From assembly GCA_019749855.1 (NCBI GenBank), contig JAIEPI010000040.1, forward strand, positions 1-20,072: DNA of 20,072 nt, in the 5' to 3' direction. Position 1 is the stretch's first letter. Each line of letters begins with the position of its first letter. Positions 7,972 through 15,111 of the stretch are shown piece by piece. The position numbers and the translations under genes were made by a program. Source of the stretch: Rickettsiales bacterium (lineage in GTDB: Bacteria; Pseudomonadota; Alphaproteobacteria; Rickettsiales; UBA998). Below the pieces are notes generated by a model. The model was not told where the DNA came from and made no database searches. It saw nothing but the letters and a program-made list of their open reading frames with translations.

Positions 7972-9108
7972 ATGTTTGATGGACTGCGGAAGCTTTTTAC
8001 AGCAGAGGACTGGATGCCGGCGCGTCGCGTGTTGCAGCGTGACGCGGAATGGTGGAATAAACTGCGTAATGATTGTTTTGTGCGCTTCGGCTTCATGCCG
8101 CAAAAAGAACTCTCCGGTAAGCGCTTAGAGATCGGCGATCATACACTCTATCAGTTTGGCAGTGGGCGCTTTATCGCGCATCAGCTGTTGGATGAATCAA
8201 AGCCTGTCGCGCAGATGATTGTGGCTAACGCCCCGCAGCAGCAGGTGTATCTGGCGATCTCGCGCCGCTTGGATGAGCGGGATATTTCCAACCTGTTTGC
8301 CGATGATGAATTTGATGCGCTGCCCGATCTCAGCCGCTTCTCAAAACTCTATATTCGTGAGCATACCCCGGGCGTTAAAGACTGGGTGACCATGCAGTAT
8401 CACCGCCGCATCGAGGGGGTGCGTGGCCAGAAAACCAGCTCAAGCGGCGGCACGCGCACGTTTCGCTATTTTCTATTTGTGAGTGAAAGCAACGATAAGG
8501 CGCTGGAAATCGAATGGTTTGACGATGGCACCTATGAGGCGTATGCCACGTTGTACCGTCCGCTATCCGATATTGTGCAGGTTCAGCATGAACGTCGCGC
8601 AACACCTCGCGGTACGCCGGAGAATGAAGCGCGAAGTGAGCCACGTCTTGGCTCCGATGCGGCAGTCGCTGGGGCGGAAATTATTGAGCTGCCTGCCGTC
8701 ACAAAAGAAGTGGCAGAGGCTGGGTCTTCATCGACAGTGTCGCTTAGCAGCACTAACCTGACGATTGTCGAAACAGGGCAGGTGGAAGCGTTGCATTTGC
8801 CACATTTAAGCGCAGCGGATCAGAGCCTGACCTGCGATATACGAGTGGCATCAAAGATCATTGATGAGGCGATCCGCAACGACATGCAGCTGGGTGATAT
8901 TGTGCGGCGCGTACTGGGGCTGCCCGTCACCATCAGCGAAACGGTCAATTTTCATGTGCCGTTGACAGATTCGGACTACAAGAATCTGGCCAAGCGCTAC
9001 GGCGTGCCAGAGAGTGACCGCGAGCGCATACGCGAGTGCATCGTGGAGGATCTGATCGATTTCACGGGTGAGCGTTCATCGCAACCAACGCTCAAACGCG
9101 CTAAGTAA
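7972..9108 (+). CDS. Conserved-looking protein of unknown function, 378 aa
   Basis: I do not recognise this protein. It has an apparently folded N-terminal region (about 1-210) rich in aromatic and charged residues, a low-complexity linker (about 210-285, Ser/Thr/Ala/Glu-rich), and a compact C-terminal region (about 285-360) that includes ASKIIDEAIRNDMQLGDIVR and VNFHVPLTDSDYKNLAKRYG. There is no signal peptide or membrane segment, so it is probably cytoplasmic. The ATG at 7972 is preceded by AAGAAAGA; two in-frame TTG codons just upstream are less likely starts. The 102-base gap after smpB contains TTGACT (7918-7923) and TAAATC (7942-7947) 18 bases apart, a weak promoter candidate. Base composition resembles dapA and smpB, so it is probably a resident gene. 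Confidence 0.75.
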   Translation: MFDGLRKLFTAEDWMPARRVLQRDAEWWNKLRNDCFVRFGFMPQKELSGKRLEIGDHTLYQFGSGRFIAHQLLDESKPVAQMIVANAPQQQVYLAISRRLDERDISNLFADDEFDALPDLSRFSKLYIREHTPGVKDWVTMQYHRRIEGVRGQKTSSSGGTRTFRYFLFVSESNDKALEIEWFDDGTYEAYATLYRPLSDIVQVQHERRATPRGTPENEARSEPRLGSDAAVAGAEIIELPAVTKEVAEAGSSSTVSLSSTNLTIVETGQVEALHLPHLSAADQSLTCDIRVASKIIDEAIRNDMQLGDIVRRVLGLPVTISETVNFHVPLTDSDYKNLAKRYGVPESDRERIRECIVEDLIDFTGERSSQPTLKRAK

Positions 9109-9202
9109 TTCTCCAGATATTTTAGGGTGTATGGTTCCAGAGCGGGGAAAGTACCGGATGGATTTAGGAATTTTATATTGGCTCTGCAATGCGATAGGGA
9201 GA

Positions 9203-10024
9203 CTATTCTAATTTCAGCACCCAATTGTGAATTTTATTTCTTACGGCTTCAATAATAGTTTTTAGAGCGCTTGATGCTACACGAATTTGTACGTCAGCGT
9301 CATAATTTAGAGAGTTTCGTAAAAATTGCTCAACTTCATTAGAGGCAATTTTAAAAACCCCCGAAGAATTATTATTGTACATTTCTTCAATAACGCCAAC
9401 CGCTTGGCAATTTGATATTTCTGTGCAAGATTTTTTTGTTTCTACGCTCTCAAATGCTATAGGCGACCAGCCTTGAAAAGGATTAAGTGCGTATGCTTCT
9501 CCATATGATTTTCGGTAGGCTGGCAAGTCTTTTACTAAAACATCATTATAACCGTTCAACTCATGCTCAATCCACCCAAGCATTTCTGTATCGTCACGCT
9601 TCTTTGCAATGCTTTTTGCCTTTCGTAGTAATGTCGATAGCGGCACATTATGATCATTGGATTCCACTATTAGCTTAGTAACTTCATTGATTGGTTCTGG
9701 TTCGAATTTCTCGATAGAATTTTTTATTTGATGATGTTGGCCTGCGGCTATTACAACATACAATCTGCTGCGCAATTCTATAATTTCTGCATGAGTGTAG
9801 TTTTTATGCTGGCTCGTCTTTGAATCATACTCGCTATGATGGGGCATACACAGGAAAGCGAGATTATCTTCCTTTGTGTTTGCAGGATTCTGATCAAGAT
9901 GCGCAATTTGACCAAGTTTAACCTCAAGGTCGCCATAAAGATGATAACACACAGGACATCGTCTAGCGCCCTTTGTTAAGACCGCCGTTTCAGTTGGAGT
10001 AGGTGTTTTTTTACGAGAACTCAT
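9203..10024 (-). CDS. HNH-type domain fused to an AbiTii-like domain (candidate phage-defence protein)
   Basis: The 273-aa protein has two parts. Residues 21-68 form an HNH-like zinc-finger nuclease domain: C23-P-V-C26, then IAHLD with H42, then DNLAFLCMPHH with N54, C59, H62 and H63. Residues about 115-273 resemble the AbiTii domain (Pfam): VPLSTLLRKAKSIAKKRDD, LGWIEHELNGYN, DLPAYR, and the C-terminal RNKIHNWVLKLE. AbiTii domains are linked with abortive infection and other conflict systems mainly by genome context; their molecular action is not established. The gene is visibly more AT-rich than its neighbours and stands alone between the 378-aa gene (convergent) and tRNA-Leu (same strand), which suggests horizontal transfer. 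The start ATG at 10024 has no strong ribosome binding site. Function as a DNA- or RNA-cutting defence effector is inference. Confidence 0.8.
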   Translation of the reverse strand: MSSRKKTPTPTETAVLTKGARRCPVCYHLYGDLEVKLGQIAHLDQNPANTKEDNLAFLCMPHHSEYDSKTSQHKNYTHAEIIELRSRLYVVIAAGQHHQIKNSIEKFEPEPINEVTKLIVESNDHNVPLSTLLRKAKSIAKKRDDTEMLGWIEHELNGYNDVLVKDLPAYRKSYGEAYALNPFQGWSPIAFESVETKKSCTEISNCQAVGVIEEMYNNNSSGVFKIASNEVEQFLRNSLNYDADVQIRVASSALKTIIEAVRNKIHNWVLKLE

Positions 10025-10289
10025 AAGTAGCTAGGCATATCTGTTAGAACCGCTCATCTATTTGAATTCCCTAATTTCTACCCGTATTTGAGCAAATTGG
10101 GTATAGGAAAGCTGAAACTAGCTCAAGTCTTTGCCCTGGCCGGACGTACTCGCGGCGCGCGTGCGCGCTTGCTGCGTTGCAAACGGTAAGCTCGCTGTAG
10201 CTCGCTAACCTTTTTGTCGAACCGTCGGTTCTCATATGCCGGTCGCGAATAACATAAACTTAAGCCAGCTTTCAGCTGACGTAATTTTA

Positions 10290-10375
10290 TGGTGCCCGCG
10301 GCCGGACTCGAACCGGCACGCCTCGAAAAGCAACGGATTTTAAGTCCGTAGCGTCTACCATTCCGCCACGCGGGC
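10290..10375 (-). tRNA. tRNA-Leu(TAA)
   Basis: The minus strand shows acceptor GCCCGCG at the 5' end (10375) pairing with CGCGGGC, then discriminator A and an encoded CCA at 10290-10292. The anticodon stem ACGGA/TCCGT encloses loop CTTAAAA, giving anticodon TAA. A short variable arm and T arm GGTTCGAGTCC are present, as expected for a class II tRNA. The 265 bases on its 3' side, up to the HNH-AbiTii start, hold no gene that I can support and no second copy of the tRNA end. Confidence 0.95.
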
Positions 10376-10444
10376 ACATCAGACGTCTAAAAAACCACAA
10401 TCATTAACGAAAGTGCGAGAAATATAAAAAAACACGCAAAAGAG

Positions 10445-10473
10445 TTGAGGCTTTTTAATGCGCTGTGTATATA
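10445..10473 (+). promoter_or_regulatory. Candidate sigma-70-type promoter for the outer-membrane protein gene
   Basis: TTGAGG (10445-10450) and TATATA (10468-10473) are 17 bases apart, within a TGTATATAT context. This would give a 5' leader of roughly 85 bases before the ATG at 10565. The surrounding region is AT-rich and no other pair of boxes is as well spaced. Confidence 0.45.
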
Positions 10474-10564
10474 TCCTGATGTTTCTATACATGGCAAACA
10501 ATTATCGCCAATTGATGTTGTGTGAATTAAATATGCAAAAAATACTGACGTAAGGAGTCAACGC

Positions 10565-11200
10565 ATGAAATTATTTTCCCTCACATTAGCTGCATTGTTG
10601 GGTCTCTTTGCCGTTTCGGCAAGCGCACAGGAGCGTAGCTGGCCGAACTGGTATGTTGGCCTGCATGCGCGTGTTGCATGGATTGATAGTACGGAAGTTT
10701 CTGTAAATGACACTAATATCGGTGATCTCGAATTTGATAATGGTTTTGGCGGTGGGGCGTCACTGGGCTATATGCCTGGGGGTGATTCATTCCTGCGCAA
10801 TACTCGCTTCGAGTTCGAATATGACATTGCGGAGTCAGACATTGACTCACTGAACGGTTTCACTGCGAGCGACAATCTGCGCACAAACAGCTACATGGGC
10901 AACGTGTTTTATGACATCCCAACCGGCACCCAATTTGTTCCGTACGTTGGAGCAGGCGTAGGGGTTTCGCGTGTTGACATTAACGCACCTGCCGTCTCAT
11001 TGAATGACAGCGACACAGTGTTTGCCTATCAGTTCATGGGTGGTCTTGGTTATTCTCCCACTTCATTTCCTAACACCACTCTGACCGTTGGCTACCGTTA
11101 CTTTGCTACGGAAGATCCAGAATTTACCGTGGGAACAGCAGGTGTTGACCACGAGCTTTCTTCGCACAATGCGGAAGTGGGCGCACGCTTCGCTTTCTAA
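10565..11200 (+). CDS. Outer-membrane beta-barrel (porin-like) protein
   Basis: The 211-aa precursor begins with a clear signal peptide: MKL, a hydrophobic core, and ASA at 19-21 before the probable cleavage site. The mature part is made of alternating strands with many aromatic residues, Asn/Asp-rich turns (SLGYMPGG, YVGAGVGVSR, VGYRYFATEDP) and the C-terminal phenylalanine (GARFAF) used as an outer-membrane assembly signal. Length and pattern fit the eight-stranded OMP_b-brl/Omp25-like family common in Alphaproteobacteria. A strong TAAGGAG lies 7 bases before the ATG. It has its own promoter candidate and terminator, so it is a single-gene unit. The role (structural, adhesin or pore) cannot be told from sequence. 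Confidence 0.88.
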   Translation: MKLFSLTLAALLGLFAVSASAQERSWPNWYVGLHARVAWIDSTEVSVNDTNIGDLEFDNGFGGGASLGYMPGGDSFLRNTRFEFEYDIAESDIDSLNGFTASDNLRTNSYMGNVFYDIPTGTQFVPYVGAGVGVSRVDINAPAVSLNDSDTVFAYQFMGGLGYSPTSFPNTTLTVGYRYFATEDPEFTVGTAGVDHELSSHNAEVGARFAF

Positions 11201-11219
11201 TTGACGTGACTCAATTATA

Positions 11220-11253
11220 AAAGGGGTGGATGGATACATCTACCCCTTTTTTT
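11220..11253 (+). terminator. Rho-independent terminator after the outer-membrane protein gene
   Basis: AAAGGGGTGGAT (11220-11231) and ATCTACCCCTTT (11238-11249) form a 12-bp stem with one wobble pair and a 6-base loop, followed by a run of seven T (11247-11253). It ends only 18 bases before the znuC start codon. Confidence 0.92.
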
Positions 11254-11271
11254 ATCATCAGGTGATCCCCA

Positions 11272-12030
11272 TTGTCGTCCTCCGTACCTTTACTGGCAGC
11301 CGAATCAGTCTGCGTCGTTCGTGAAGGAGGCGCTGTACTTGATCGCGTGAGCTTACAGCTTATGCCTGCACAGCATTTAACGCTGATTGGCCCTAATGGT
11401 GCGGGCAAAACATTATTGCTAAAGGTGCTTTTAGGGTTGGTGCGCCCGACAAGTGGTAAGGTGGTGCGTCAAAATAATTTGCGTATTGGCTATATGCCGC
11501 AGCGCCTGTTGCTTAGTGCCTTAATGCCGCTGACGGTTGACTATTTTTTGCGTATATCACACGCGCAAATCGATGATTCTGCGCTCAGTGAGGCGCTTCG
11601 TTTAACGGAGGCCACGGCCCTGCGTCAGCGTTCCATGCACCATCTCTCTGGGGGGGAAATCCAGCGTGTTTTACTCGCACGTGCGTTACTGCAAAAACCT
11701 GACGTGCTGATGCTGGACGAGCCAGGACAAAACATGGATGTCTCGGGACAGTTAGCGATGTATGAGCTGGTGCGCACTATCCAGCATGAGCGAGGCTGCG
11801 CGGTGCTGATGGTTTCGCATGATCTGCATTTTGTGATGCGCCATACTGATATGGTGTACTGTCTGTTTCACCATGTCTGTTGCTCGGGCAAACCACAGCA
11901 GATCATTGAGGATCGCGCATTTAACGAGCTTTTTGGCCCAAGAATTACCGAAGTCATGGGCTATTATCACCACCAGCATACGCATACGCATGAACATTTT
12001 CCGCCACATGACTGCACGGAGCATGCATGA
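11272..12030 (+). CDS. znuC: Zinc ABC transporter, ATP-binding protein
   Basis: This 252-aa ATPase has Walker A GPNGAGKT (40-47), signature LSGGEIQR (125-132), Walker B VLMLDEP (145-151) and switch His183. The C-terminal 20 residues are His-rich (HHQHTHTHEH and more), as in ZnuC proteins, and probably bind or sense zinc. It would drive high-affinity zinc import together with ZnuB and a periplasmic ZnuA. The start is TTG at 11272, with AGGTGAT just upstream at 11260-11266. The gene overlaps znuB by 4 bases (ATGA), so the two are translationally coupled. A strong terminator sits directly upstream, so where transcription begins is unclear. A manganese transporter of the same family is possible, but the His-rich tail favours zinc. 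Confidence 0.9.
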   Translation: MSSSVPLLAAESVCVVREGGAVLDRVSLQLMPAQHLTLIGPNGAGKTLLLKVLLGLVRPTSGKVVRQNNLRIGYMPQRLLLSALMPLTVDYFLRISHAQIDDSALSEALRLTEATALRQRSMHHLSGGEIQRVLLARALLQKPDVLMLDEPGQNMDVSGQLAMYELVRTIQHERGCAVLMVSHDLHFVMRHTDMVYCLFHHVCCSGKPQQIIEDRAFNELFGPRITEVMGYYHHQHTHTHEHFPPHDCTEHA

Positions 12031-12830
12031 GTGAGCTGACCGTATTTTTTTATCCCATTGTGGCGGCGCTGGTTCTGGCCGCCATTGCGGGACCGATTGG
12101 CTGCTTCATCAATTGGCGACGCATGGCGTTTTACAGTGACACATTGTCGCATGCGGCGTTGTTGGGCATTGCACTGGGACTCCTCGTCGGTGTCGGGGCT
12201 GCGTGGGGAGTGCTGCTAGTGGCCCTGCTTGCATCGTTGCTGTTATTATGGTTGCAACGTCAGGCGCATGTGGCGCTCGATACGCTACTGGCCATTCTGG
12301 CGCAGGCGTCACTGGCGGGCGGCATATTACTGATTTACACGCAGCCTCAGCTTCAGGTGAATCTTTATGGTTTCCTCTTTGGTGATGTGTTGTCGATCAG
12401 TGATGACGACGCGTTCATTATTCTGGCGGGGGGCGTCGTTGTTTTGCTGGCAATGCTGCGGAACTGGCGTCCCATGCTGCTGGTGACCATGCATGAGGAA
12501 CTGGCGCAGGCGGAGGGTATCCATGTGTTTCGAGTGCAGGCATTGCTGCTGGTGTTGATGGCGATCACCGTGGCCATAGGCATTTATGTAGCCGGTGTGA
12601 TGATGGTGTCATCGCTGCTGGTGATTCCAGCAGCCAGTGCGCGAGCCTTTACGAAAACGCCTAGCGCCATGGTGATTGCCGCGTCATTCATGGGGATTAT
12701 CTCGGTGACCGCTGGCCTGATGACATCTTTCCACTATGACTTGCCGCCCGGGCCGACGATTGTTCTGTGGGCGGCTGCATTATTTGTGGCCACACGGGTT
12801 GCCACTGTTGCGCGAGAGCCGCGTAAGTAG
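12027..12830 (+). CDS. znuB: Zinc ABC transporter, permease
   Basis: The 267-aa protein is almost wholly hydrophobic, with seven to eight membrane segments of the ABC-3 permease family. Recognisable blocks are GCFINWRRMAFYSDTLSHAALLG (about 20-42, with the conserved SDTLSHAALLG), the LFGDVL loop (about 118-123), EELAQAEGI (about 157-165) and VSSLLVIPAASAR (about 195-207). It would form the inner-membrane channel for zinc with ZnuC. No znuA lies next to it in this window; the binding protein must be encoded elsewhere if the system works. No clear Zur box was found upstream of znuC. Confidence 0.92.
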   Translation: MSELTVFFYPIVAALVLAAIAGPIGCFINWRRMAFYSDTLSHAALLGIALGLLVGVGAAWGVLLVALLASLLLLWLQRQAHVALDTLLAILAQASLAGGILLIYTQPQLQVNLYGFLFGDVLSISDDDAFIILAGGVVVLLAMLRNWRPMLLVTMHEELAQAEGIHVFRVQALLLVLMAITVAIGIYVAGVMMVSSLLVIPAASARAFTKTPSAMVIAASFMGIISVTAGLMTSFHYDLPPGPTIVLWAAALFVATRVATVAREPRK

Positions 12831-12881
12831 CGAGGGTTGGCTACACGCCATGCCAGCCGCCAAAAAGGTTGCGTAACACGG

Positions 12882-12910
12882 TTGGCTGTGCCATGAAAGT
12901 CCTCTGTTAT
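12882..12910 (+). promoter_or_regulatory. Candidate promoter for tig-clpP
   Basis: TTGGCT (12882-12887) and TGTTAT (12905-12910) are 17 bases apart and 25 bases before the tig ATG. Each box matches four of six consensus bases, so support is modest. The 105-base gap after znuB is otherwise without a gene. Confidence 0.35.
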
Positions 12911-12935
12911 CACTTACCATTTACGGAAAAATCAC

Positions 12936-14351
12936 ATGGCGCAGGCACTGCAAATCAAAGAAACGGAAAATAAAGGGCTGAAACGGGCATTTGAAATCGT
13001 TGTTCCGGCGGGAGAAATTCAAAAAGAAGTCGGCCGCCAACTGCAGGAAGTGAGCCGAAATGCTAAGATCCCAGGGTTTCGTCCTGGAAAAATTCCTGAA
13101 AAAGTGCTGCGCCAGCGCTACGGTCAGTCAGTGATGGGTGACGTCATTAACAAAGCAGTAAATTCTGCAACGCAGGATGTGCTTGAAAAACACAAGCTCA
13201 CACCGGCATTGCAGCCCGATGTTAAAATCACCAAATTTGAAGACGGCGGTGATTTATGCTTCGATATGAATTTTGAAATCATGCCGGATGCTCCGGTTCT
13301 TGAACTATCCTCCATCGAAATCGAAAAGCCTGTCAGCGATATCGAAAACGAAAAAATTGATGAAGCCTTGCAGCGCATTGCACAAAATAATAAAGATTTT
13401 GAGGATAAGCCGGAAGCCGCTAAAGCGGTGATCGGTGATTCCGTACGCATTGATTTCAAGGGTTTTATTGGTGATGAGGCGTTTGAAGGTGGTGAGGGCC
13501 ATGATTTCCGTCTGGAACTTGGTTCCGGACAATTCATCCCGGGCTTCGAGGAGCAGCTGGTGGGCGCTAAAGCTGGCGATGATGTCACGGTCAATGTGGC
13601 CTTCCCGAAGGATTATCATGCGGAAGAACTAAAGGGCAAAAAAACTCGTTTTGAGGTTAAGGTTCATGCGGTGCAGTCACCGGTCGCTCCTGCCATGGAT
13701 GATGCATTTGCCAAGTCATTGGGCATGGAGTCACTCGATAAACTGAAAGATGCCGTGCGTGAGCAGATTCAGCGTGACTACGACACACTGGCACGCAATC
13801 GTATGAAAAAGCATCTGTTCGATGCGCTTGATAAAAAATGCAAATTTGATGTGCCGCACGGCATGTTCAAGCTGGAATTCGATTCGATCTGGACTCAGGT
13901 GGAGCAGGCCAAAACGCAGGGTGATCCTGCGGTTAAGGATAAATCCGATGATGACCTGAAAAAAGAGTATGAAGCCATCGCCGATCGCCGCGTGCGTCTG
14001 GGCATTTATCTCTCGCAAACAGCGGGCCGTAATAATTTGCAGGTGGATCGCACTGATCTCAGCAAAGCCGTGATGGAGCAGGCGCGCATGTATCCCGGGC
14101 AGCAAAATCAAATCATTGAGTTTTATCAGAAAAACCCTGAGCAGCTGGCTGAGCTGCGCGGGCCCATTCTGGAAGAGAAATCCGTTGATTTTATCCTGAC
14201 GCAGGTGAAGCTCATCGAGAAGAAAATGACGCTCGACGCACTGATGGACGAGCAAAACAGTGAGAGCTTTACAGACACGCCCTCTGACGAGGACGGCGAC
14301 AAAGACAAAAAAGCAGCTTCCAAAAAAACTGCCACCAAGAAAAAATCCTGA
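12936..14351 (+). CDS. tig: Trigger factor (ribosome-associated chaperone)
   Basis: Trigger factor binds the ribosome at the exit tunnel and helps nascent chains to fold. The 471-aa protein has the three-domain layout: an N-terminal ribosome-binding domain with the signature PGFRPGKIP (46-54), an FKBP-like peptidyl-prolyl isomerase domain (about 155-240, with DSVRIDFKGFIGDEAFEGG and FIPGFEEQLVGAKAGD), and a helical C-terminal domain. The end is extended by an acidic then lysine-rich tail (about 445-471), a common low-complexity addition in Alphaproteobacteria. clpP follows after 26 bases in the same direction, so the two are very likely co-transcribed. Confidence 0.96.
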   Translation: MAQALQIKETENKGLKRAFEIVVPAGEIQKEVGRQLQEVSRNAKIPGFRPGKIPEKVLRQRYGQSVMGDVINKAVNSATQDVLEKHKLTPALQPDVKITKFEDGGDLCFDMNFEIMPDAPVLELSSIEIEKPVSDIENEKIDEALQRIAQNNKDFEDKPEAAKAVIGDSVRIDFKGFIGDEAFEGGEGHDFRLELGSGQFIPGFEEQLVGAKAGDDVTVNVAFPKDYHAEELKGKKTRFEVKVHAVQSPVAPAMDDAFAKSLGMESLDKLKDAVREQIQRDYDTLARNRMKKHLFDALDKKCKFDVPHGMFKLEFDSIWTQVEQAKTQGDPAVKDKSDDDLKKEYEAIADRRVRLGIYLSQTAGRNNLQVDRTDLSKAVMEQARMYPGQQNQIIEFYQKNPEQLAELRGPILEEKSVDFILTQVKLIEKKMTLDALMDEQNSESFTDTPSDEDGDKDKKAASKKTATKKKS

Positions 14352-14377
14352 TTCACGTAGCTTAAGGACAACGCATT

Positions 14378-15043
14378 ATGATACCGAGTATTCGCCACCC
14401 TGAAGAAATGATAGATGTTTATGCCGACCTCGTGCCGATGGTTGTCGAGCAAACGAGCCGCGGTGAGCGCGCCTACGATATTTTTTCACGCCTTCTGAAA
14501 GAACGAATCATCTTTTTGACAGGTCCAGTGCATGATGGCATGGCAACACTTGCTGTGGCGCAGTTACTTTTTCTGGAGTCGGAAAATCCCGACAAAGACA
14601 TTTACATGTACATTAATTCACCGGGCGGCGTTGTGACGGCGGGTCTGTCCATTTACGACACCATGCAATATATCCGCCCAAAAGTGGCCACTCTTTGCAT
14701 TGGTCAGGCGGCTTCCATGGGTTCGCTGCTGTTGACGGCGGGTGAGCCTGGCATGCGCTTTGCCACACCCAATGCACGTATCATGATTCACCAACCATCA
14801 GGTGGATTTCAGGGGCAGGCGTCCGATATTGAAATTCATGCGCGTGAAATTCTGAACCTGCGCAAGCGTCTCAATGAGATCTATGTTAATCATACAGGGC
14901 AGAAATTATCCGTGGTCGAGAAATCCATGGAACGCGACAATTTTATGCCGCCAGAGGATGCCAAGCGTTTTGGTTTGATCGACGATATCGTCACCTCACG
15001 CGCTGATTCAGACAAAAAACTGGGCATTGAAAAGAAAGAGTAG
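14378..15043 (+). CDS. clpP: ATP-dependent Clp protease proteolytic subunit
   Basis: The 221-aa serine protease has the full catalytic triad: Ser113 in GQAASMGSLL, His138 in RIMIHQPSGG, and Asp187 in MERDNFM. YINSPGGVVTAGLSIYDTM (78-96) is the conserved oxyanion and head-to-head region. ClpP forms a double heptamer that degrades proteins fed by ClpX or ClpA. TAAGGA precedes the ATG. The gene ends 31 bases before a strong terminator, so clpX, which commonly follows clpP, is not part of this transcript. The short N-terminal MIPS segment may be the usual propeptide. Confidence 0.97.
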   Translation: MIPSIRHPEEMIDVYADLVPMVVEQTSRGERAYDIFSRLLKERIIFLTGPVHDGMATLAVAQLLFLESENPDKDIYMYINSPGGVVTAGLSIYDTMQYIRPKVATLCIGQAASMGSLLLTAGEPGMRFATPNARIMIHQPSGGFQGQASDIEIHAREILNLRKRLNEIYVNHTGQKLSVVEKSMERDNFMPPEDAKRFGLIDDIVTSRADSDKKLGIEKKE

Positions 15044-15074
15044 TCTTCTTTTTCTATCAGCTAAACAGACAGCT

Positions 15075-15107
15075 AAAAAGCCTCCGAGATTTTTCGGAGG
15101 CTTTTTT
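15075..15107. terminator. Bidirectional Rho-independent terminator between clpP and the rimK-like gene
   Basis: AAAAAGCCTCCGA (15075-15087) pairs perfectly with TCGGAGGCTTTTT (15094-15106) around a 6-base loop. Six T follow on the plus strand (15102-15107), and five A on the left act as a T-run on the minus strand. It can therefore end both convergent transcripts. Confidence 0.94.
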
Positions 15108-15111
15108 GTGC

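Noticed and set aside
9109..10375. Possible island bounded by a duplicated tRNA-Leu end around the HNH-AbiTii gene.
   Set aside because: I looked for a second copy of the tRNA 3' end (TGGTGCCCGCGG and GAACCGG) in 9109-9202 and in the 265 bases next to the tRNA and found none.
10123..10377. An 84-codon open frame on the minus strand covering tRNA-Leu and the region after it.
   Set aside because: Its first 28 codons are the tRNA itself (the Arg/Gly/Ser-rich translation is typical of a read-through tRNA), it has no ribosome binding site, and the rest shows no protein-like pattern.
13124..14255. Several minus-strand open frames of 100-174 codons opposite tig.
   Set aside because: Trigger factor is unmistakable on the plus strand; the antisense frames are Ser- or Ile/Leu-rich artefacts and overlap one another.
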